This document shows positions 7,848 through 11,943 of a stretch of DNA of 11,943 nt, in pieces (position 1 is the stretch's first letter; every line of letters starts with the position of its first letter). The notes beneath the pieces are model-generated. The model was not told where the DNA came from. It made no database searches and was given only the letters and a program-made list of their open reading frames with translations. Source of the stretch: Acidobacteriota bacterium (GTDB taxonomy: Bacteria; Acidobacteriota; Terriglobia; Terriglobales; Acidobacteriaceae). A program made the translations under genes and the position numbers. The stretch lies in NCBI GenBank assembly GCA_003225615.1, contig QIAS01000329.1, positions 8,503-20,445 of the forward strand, written 5' to 3'.

Positions 7848-10800
7848 TCAGAAGGAATACTTCAAAGAAAACTGGATCAGCCGCGGAGTCCCGACCACCG
7901 ACGTAATCTGAGTAGACGATTTACTCTCGATGTCGGTCCCGGATGGATTCGCGAAGGAAGGATGGTTGAACAGGTTAAAGAAATCCGCCCGGAATCGCAG
8001 ACTCTGCCGCTCGGTAAAGCGGAAGGTTTTGCCCAGCGTGAAGTCCACATTCTTCTGCGAAGGACCAATAATGCAGTTCCGCGGAGCAGTGCCATATCCC
8101 GTCGCGTCGCTGTTACCGCTGGTTGACAGCGGTATTGGGGCCGCTTGCGTATAGGCGAGTGGATTTACCCAATTTGCCAGCCTTGCTGACATGCTTCCGT
8201 GAGTAAGAGCATTGGCGCAACTGAATCCCGGCGCGAAATCCGGGGTAGCCAGGTTCGGGCTGCTTAGGGCATAAGCGCTGCCCCCCGCCGAATCGATGGG
8301 CGTGAAGGGTGAACCCGATTGCAGCGTAACCACGCCGCTCGCTTCCCAACCACCCAGCGCCTTCTGGGTCACTCCCCCGGCGTGAGAAAAGAAGGGAAGC
8401 TCATACACCCAGCTGCTCACAAAGCGGTGCCGCCGGTCGAAATCTGAAAGACCACGCGAGGCCCGCGCATTGTTCTGATCGTTGAAGCGCGTGTCAAAAG
8501 CCACCGAGGCATTCGACACGTCATCAATCGATTTCGAGTAGGTATAAGCCGTCTGCCAATACAATCCTCGTGCAAAGTGATGTGCCAACGACAATTGCAA
8601 GGAGTGGTAGTGAGAATCGGAATTAGGTGCGAATGACTCGAACGCCGCTGGAGCCAGCGGCAGCAGGGGCGCGCGTGCATTCGCATTTTCTAGCGTAGAG
8701 TCCACGATCGTGCAGGAGGGCGCTCCATCGCAAGGAACCCCCTGCAGGACCACTGGATGCTGCGGCGACGCCAGAGTGGCCTGGTCGGGATCATAGGTTG
8801 AGCGCAAGCGGGTTCCCTTGCTGCCCACGTATCCGGCCTCGAGTACCCAGTTCTTCCATAGCTCCTGCTGAATGGTCAGGTTCCACTGCTGCGTAGTCGC
8901 TGCTACCCAGTGCAGAGGAACATTCAGCCCGATCAAACTGTTCCCATTCCCCGTGAAGGAGGGAAAACATTGTGACTGCAATGGATAGGGGCAGTTGGCC
9001 GCCGACATGCCGGTCAGAAATGTAGGCTGCGGCACAAAATTCGCACTCAGCACGCCTAAAGGAGGAATTCCCGTAAAACCGGTTGCCGGATTTGGCTGAA
9101 ACAGGTTGGCCAGGCTGTTCGCTCCCGGCAAGAAATTAACCGCAATTGGGAAAAACGGAGCCGAGAACGACAGATTGTCCACCGCTCCCAAATCCTCGCG
9201 CACGCTGTAAATACCATAGCCGCCGCGGAGGGAGGTCGTATGCCGTCCTAGCACGTCGTAAGCAAATCCAATCCGAGGCTCCCAAACAGTTGCGTAATTA
9301 TTATTCAGCGCTCCCCGTTGCTTAGTCGCCGTGGTCAAACCCGGAAGGTTGAACTTATTAGCGCAGCGCGGATAAACAAACGGCTGTCCCGTCGTCTTGC
9401 CCAGCGACGGATCTGTATTCCCCAGGTGACATAATTCGTCAAAGGGTGACCCCAGGAATTCGGTGCGAAAGCCCAGGTTCAAGGTTAGATCTTTGCGGGC
9501 TCGATAATCATCTTGCGCGAACACGGCTCGCGCCGGGATGCGGTAGTCGTGATTGCCCACGCCGCCTCCTGCCTCGCCGAAGAAGGGGGCTCCTCCAAGG
9601 AAGCTCTGGAAATCAGTGCCGAAAGAAGTGACTCCGTTGGCGAAGAACAGCAGCCCGTTGTCCGCCACAGGAAGGTTGCGGCGGATGGCAGTGCGATCAA
9701 TTTCGCCGCCAAGCCGGAACTGGTGCGCGCCGTGGGTCCAACTCACGGTATCGAGCCAGACAAAGCTATCCGAGAGCGCTTTCTGGGGTTCCTGCGGGAA
9801 CGTACCGAAGGCGAACGATCCGAAGGTGAAGCGATAAATGTTGGGATCACCATTCGCCGTGGGCAGGTTGATTCCCACTTGGGTATTCGTGACCGGCGGC
9901 ACGTTGTGCAACTTGTCACTGATGATGTTGACTCCGAAGCGGAACTCATTCACCAGCGTGTTGGAGAAGAGGTGAGTCTCCGTAAGGCTGCCCACGCGGT
10001 TGTGCAAGGGAATCTCCAGGGGAAAGTTCAAGTTGTTCGGCGTGGGTGCGCCGCCGGTCTGCACCTGGAAGGAATCAGCGCCGAAAGGCTGAAGAGTATT
10101 CGAATTAGCCCAGAAATAGCGGAAGGCGAGCCGATCTTTGCCGCCGCGGAAGTCGCGGTCCCAATTGCCAGTGAACTGATCGTCGGTGAACTTGCCGGGC
10201 TTGGTAATCACGAACTGGCCAGTGTTGACGAAGTGAGTGACCGGATCTATGCCGGGAGTGCAGTCGACATTGCAGCCGGGCTGCGGCACACCGGAGGGGA
10301 ATAGGAATCCACCCGCCGGACCGAACTGACCTGTAGTATCGGCGACTTGCAGAAGGCCAGTGCCGCCGGCATTCGCGATCACGGGATCGATGCTGGGTAC
10401 TTGAAAAACAGTCATCAAGTTGGCTGGGGAACGATCCTGCGGAAGCAATGGGACGGAAGGGCTGTTGATAAAGGTTCCCGGCGAGGCTCCGCTACGCTGG
10501 CGCGTGCCCTGATAATTCACGTAAAAATATCCGAACCTCGCCTTGTTCCCGACAGGCCCGCCCAGGTCACCGCCAAAAATGTTCTGCTTAATTACCACTT
10601 TCTTCAGAAAGAAGTCGGTGGCATCGAGTGACGTGTTGCGAAAATATTCCCACAGATCACCATGAAACGTCGCCGTGCCGCTCTTCAAAGTAGCGTTGAT
10701 GTTGCCTCCGCCATTGCGGCCTTGCGAAGCGTCGTACAGGCTGGTGCTCACCTTGAATTCCTGGATCGCATCGGGATTGGGGAGCGGGGTGTAAGACAGT

Positions 10801-11420
10801 TCACCAAATGCGTAATCGGCAACGGAAATTCCGTCGATCAGATAGTTGTTATTGTCCTCACGTCCGCCATTAACGTGGATATACACTTGACCGCGTCCTA
10901 ACTGCGAAGCGTTATTGAGGTCCGAAGAAGCCCCCGCCGAAAGCGTCAACAACTGCTGGAAGTTCCGCGTCGCCAGCGGCAGAGTGGTGATAGTGGTCGA
11001 ACCCAACGATTCTCCGGTGGTCGGGGCTGTCGTCTCCACGGTGGCGACCTGCGACTGTACTTCTACCGACTGGCTTCCGCCGGTGACTTTCAGCACCGCC
11101 GTCATGCGGGTAGTTTCCGTGATCCGCACGATGATGTCAGGAAACTTCGTCGTGGCAAATCCCGGGGCGCTGACCTCCACCGAGTAATTGCCGACGGGCA
11201 GCAGAGTGGCAGTAAATGCTCCTGAGGTATCCGTCGTAACCTGGCGCAGGGTTTGGCCCGTGGCCTCACTGACCACGTTTACCTTCGCGGACGGTACGAC
11301 CGCCCCCGAGGCATCCTGCACCGTGCCGGTAATGGCGCCAGTGGCGCCCCCTTGCGCCAATGCGAAAGCACTCAGCCATACGATAGAAACAAGCACCGTC
11401 AACTTGCGCACAGACGACAT
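7848..11420 (-). CDS. TonB-dependent outer-membrane receptor with N-terminal carboxypeptidase-regulatory-like domain
   Basis: This 1190-residue protein would form a large outer-membrane beta-barrel for TonB-powered uptake, typically of complex carbohydrate or other bulky ligands in this phylum. A signal peptide (about 1-23, cleavage near ALAQ) precedes a CarboxypepD_reg/Cna-B-like beta-sandwich (about 27-112, with GTVQDASGAVVPSAKV and SGAFTATLLPVGNYSVEV). A plug-like region follows (about 125-290), containing HVNGGREDNNNYLIDGISV, PNPDAIQEFKV and GRNGGGNINATLKSGT. The rest is barrel-type sequence rich in aromatic and Asn/Gly turns, ending FSLKYSF with the C-terminal Phe expected of outer-membrane proteins. 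Its length is usual for the Oar-like receptors of Acidobacteriota. The start is supported by GGAGG 5 nt before the ATG. No SusD-like partner or degradative enzyme lies beside it, so the substrate cannot be inferred. The next gene downstream, the secreted propeller protein, could cooperate with it at the surface, but that is speculation. Confidence 0.92.
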   Translation of the reverse strand: MSSVRKLTVLVSIVWLSAFALAQGGATGAITGTVQDASGAVVPSAKVNVVSEATGQTLRQVTTDTSGAFTATLLPVGNYSVEVSAPGFATTKFPDIIVRITETTRMTAVLKVTGGSQSVEVQSQVATVETTAPTTGESLGSTTITTLPLATRNFQQLLTLSAGASSDLNNASQLGRGQVYIHVNGGREDNNNYLIDGISVADYAFGELSYTPLPNPDAIQEFKVSTSLYDASQGRNGGGNINATLKSGTATFHGDLWEYFRNTSLDATDFFLKKVVIKQNIFGGDLGGPVGNKARFGYFYVNYQGTRQRSGASPGTFINSPSVPLLPQDRSPANLMTVFQVPSIDPVIANAGGTGLLQVADTTGQFGPAGGFLFPSGVPQPGCNVDCTPGIDPVTHFVNTGQFVITKPGKFTDDQFTGNWDRDFRGGKDRLAFRYFWANSNTLQPFGADSFQVQTGGAPTPNNLNFPLEIPLHNRVGSLTETHLFSNTLVNEFRFGVNIISDKLHNVPPVTNTQVGINLPTANGDPNIYRFTFGSFAFGTFPQEPQKALSDSFVWLDTVSWTHGAHQFRLGGEIDRTAIRRNLPVADNGLLFFANGVTSFGTDFQSFLGGAPFFGEAGGGVGNHDYRIPARAVFAQDDYRARKDLTLNLGFRTEFLGSPFDELCHLGNTDPSLGKTTGQPFVYPRCANKFNLPGLTTATKQRGALNNNYATVWEPRIGFAYDVLGRHTTSLRGGYGIYSVREDLGAVDNLSFSAPFFPIAVNFLPGANSLANLFQPNPATGFTGIPPLGVLSANFVPQPTFLTGMSAANCPYPLQSQCFPSFTGNGNSLIGLNVPLHWVAATTQQWNLTIQQELWKNWVLEAGYVGSKGTRLRSTYDPDQATLASPQHPVVLQGVPCDGAPSCTIVDSTLENANARAPLLPLAPAAFESFAPNSDSHYHSLQLSLAHHFARGLYWQTAYTYSKSIDDVSNASVAFDTRFNDQNNARASRGLSDFDRRHRFVSSWVYELPFFSHAGGVTQKALGGWEASGVVTLQSGSPFTPIDSAGGSAYALSSPNLATPDFAPGFSCANALTHGSMSARLANWVNPLAYTQAAPIPLSTSGNSDATGYGTAPRNCIIGPSQKNVDFTLGKTFRFTERQSLRFRADFFNLFNHPSFANPSGTDIESKSSTQITSVVGTPRLIQFSLKYSF

Positions 11421-11425
11421 AGTGG

Positions 11426-11430
11426 CCTCC
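11426..11430 (-). promoter_or_regulatory. Ribosome-binding site of the TonB receptor
   Basis: GGAGG (complement of cctcc) lies 5 nt before the ATG at 11420. It is the clearest Shine-Dalgarno sequence in the window and fixes the receptor start. Confidence 0.8.
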
Positions 11431-11507
11431 GTGGGAATGGCTCAAAACTGCTTCAGGCATTGCTGAATTAGTACGGATCGTCAAAAATGTAGAAAGATAA
11501 TCTTGGC

Positions 11508-11536
11508 GGTATATCACCAGCGTTAGCTGTTGTAAA
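11508..11536 (-). promoter_or_regulatory. Candidate promoter of the TonB receptor gene
   Basis: On the minus strand TTTACA (complement of 11531-11536, 5/6 of TTGACA) is followed after exactly 17 nt by TATACC (complement of 11508-11513, 4/6 of TATAAT). TG stands one base before the -10 element, as in extended -10 promoters. The resulting 5' leader would be about 80 nt. Confidence 0.42.
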
Positions 11537-11737
11537 GCAATTGGAACTAGACGGGTGGCGGGTGTTACCGAGTATGAGTTCCCAAGGTGGACGGCGTCGA
11601 TGGTGCTGCTGGGCTGCAACCCCTTGTAGGAGCGAGAATTTAGAATATCCGGGCACTCGCCCCGGTCAAAGGAGCAGAAGCGTGCTGCTGGCCGGATGAG
11701 ACGGTTGGCGGCTGCTCGGCGCCTGGCGATCTTAGTT

Positions 11738-11743
11738 TATAAT
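11738..11743 (+). promoter_or_regulatory. Candidate -10 element of the PPIase-like gene
   Basis: A perfect TATAAT stands 36 nt upstream of the ATG at 11780. No good -35 hexamer is found at 16-18 nt spacing (ctcggc is what lies there), so the assignment rests on the -10 match and its position. Confidence 0.4.
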
Positions 11744-11779
11744 TGAAGATTCCCATCTGAGTTCCGGAGTGTTAAGAAG

Positions 11780-11943
11780 ATGATTCGATTTTTGCAGACT
11801 CCTGGCCCGACGAAGAAAATTGTCTTAGGGGGGCTGTTACTCGTAATTTGTGCGGCCATGGTGATCACCCTAGTCTCAGGCGGAGTGGGCTCGAACTTGG
11901 GTTTTGGCGGCCCTGGCGCAGGAGTGGTGGCCAAGGTGGCCGG
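11780..11943 (+). CDS. N-terminus of a membrane-anchored SurA/PpiD-like peptidyl-prolyl isomerase, cut by the window end
   Basis: Only the first 54 codons are present. The opening MIRFLQTPGPTKK is followed by one hydrophobic segment (about 14-32, IVLGGLLLVICAAMVITLV), a Gly-rich stretch and then VVAKVA where the window ends. This pattern, a short basic cytoplasmic tail, a single helix, a flexible Gly-rich loop and the start of a V(A)xVxG strand, resembles acidobacterial proteins annotated with SurA N-terminal and parvulin domains. Those act as periplasmic foldases for outer-membrane proteins. The ATG at 11780 has GGAG 10 nt upstream. The diagnostic chaperone and isomerase domains lie beyond the window, so the assignment rests on the N-terminus alone. 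The gene is divergent from the outer-membrane receptor, a plausible folding client, but nothing here shows co-regulation. Confidence 0.6.
   Translation, partial: MIRFLQTPGPTKKIVLGGLLLVICAAMVITLVSGGVGSNLGFGGPGAGVVAKVA

Larger units (their letters stand above)
11421..11779. other. Divergent intergenic region between receptor and PPIase-like gene
   Basis: This 359-nt region separates two divergently transcribed genes and should contain both promoters. I see a candidate promoter for each direction (11508-11536 minus, 11738-11743 plus) and ribosome-binding sites at 11426-11430 and 11766-11769. The middle part (about 11540-11730) shows no gene, strong hairpin or repeat that I can support. Confidence 0.55.

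Noticed and set aside
7611..8126. 171-codon + strand ORF covering the receptor 3' end
   Set aside because: More than half lies antisense to the receptor gene, the composition is Arg-rich as typical of shadow frames, and no domain is recognisable.
9513..10304. 263-codon + strand ORF antisense to the receptor
   Set aside because: It is fully embedded in the receptor gene, whose barrel sequence is unmistakable; long antisense frames are common opposite GC-rich genes, and this one has no motif or ribosome-binding site.
11540..11730. Searched the divergent spacer for a riboswitch, small RNA or CRISPR-like repeat
   Set aside because: No long stem, no conserved riboswitch core and no repeated units could be found by eye.

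Overview
The window looks like chromosome of an Acidobacteriota bacterium (Terriglobia / Acidobacteriales type). I base this on three protein types typical of that phylum: a very large TonB-dependent receptor with an N-terminal carboxypeptidase-regulatory-like domain, a Ser/Thr kinase fused through one membrane helix to a TolB/PD40-type propeller, and secreted Ig-repeat proteins carrying a PQQ-like propeller. The base composition is moderately GC-rich. I assigned it from protein style only, with no database search.

Layout. At the left edge, on the + strand, is the C-terminal part of a penicillin-binding transpeptidase (1-803). It is interrupted by a frame change near 640, so the last beta-strand region lies in another frame. 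It converges on a minus-strand gene, and a perfect 10-bp hairpin (836-860) sits between them. Four loci then run on the minus strand, read right to left. They are a TonB-dependent receptor (11420-7848), a secreted Ig/PQQ-propeller protein (7571-5013), a proline-rich lipoprotein whose stop overlaps the start of a Cys-containing 203-residue ORF (4584-3761), and the kinase-propeller protein (3551-885). The gaps between them (about 200-430 nt) suggest separate transcription units, except for the ATGA-coupled pair. At the right edge, divergent from the receptor, is the first 54 codons of a membrane-anchored protein resembling the N-terminus of SurA/PpiD-like peptidyl-prolyl isomerases.

Functionally, nearly everything encoded here works in or across the cell envelope: wall synthesis, outer-membrane uptake, extracytoplasmic propellers, a lipoprotein, a transmembrane signalling kinase and an envelope foldase. 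I see no mobile element, CRISPR array, tRNA or rRNA. The most informative irregularities are three: the broken transpeptidase gene, the lipoprotein that looks split by one base at an ATGA overlap, and a short in-frame stretch after the receptor stop codon that resembles a second, decayed receptor C-terminus.
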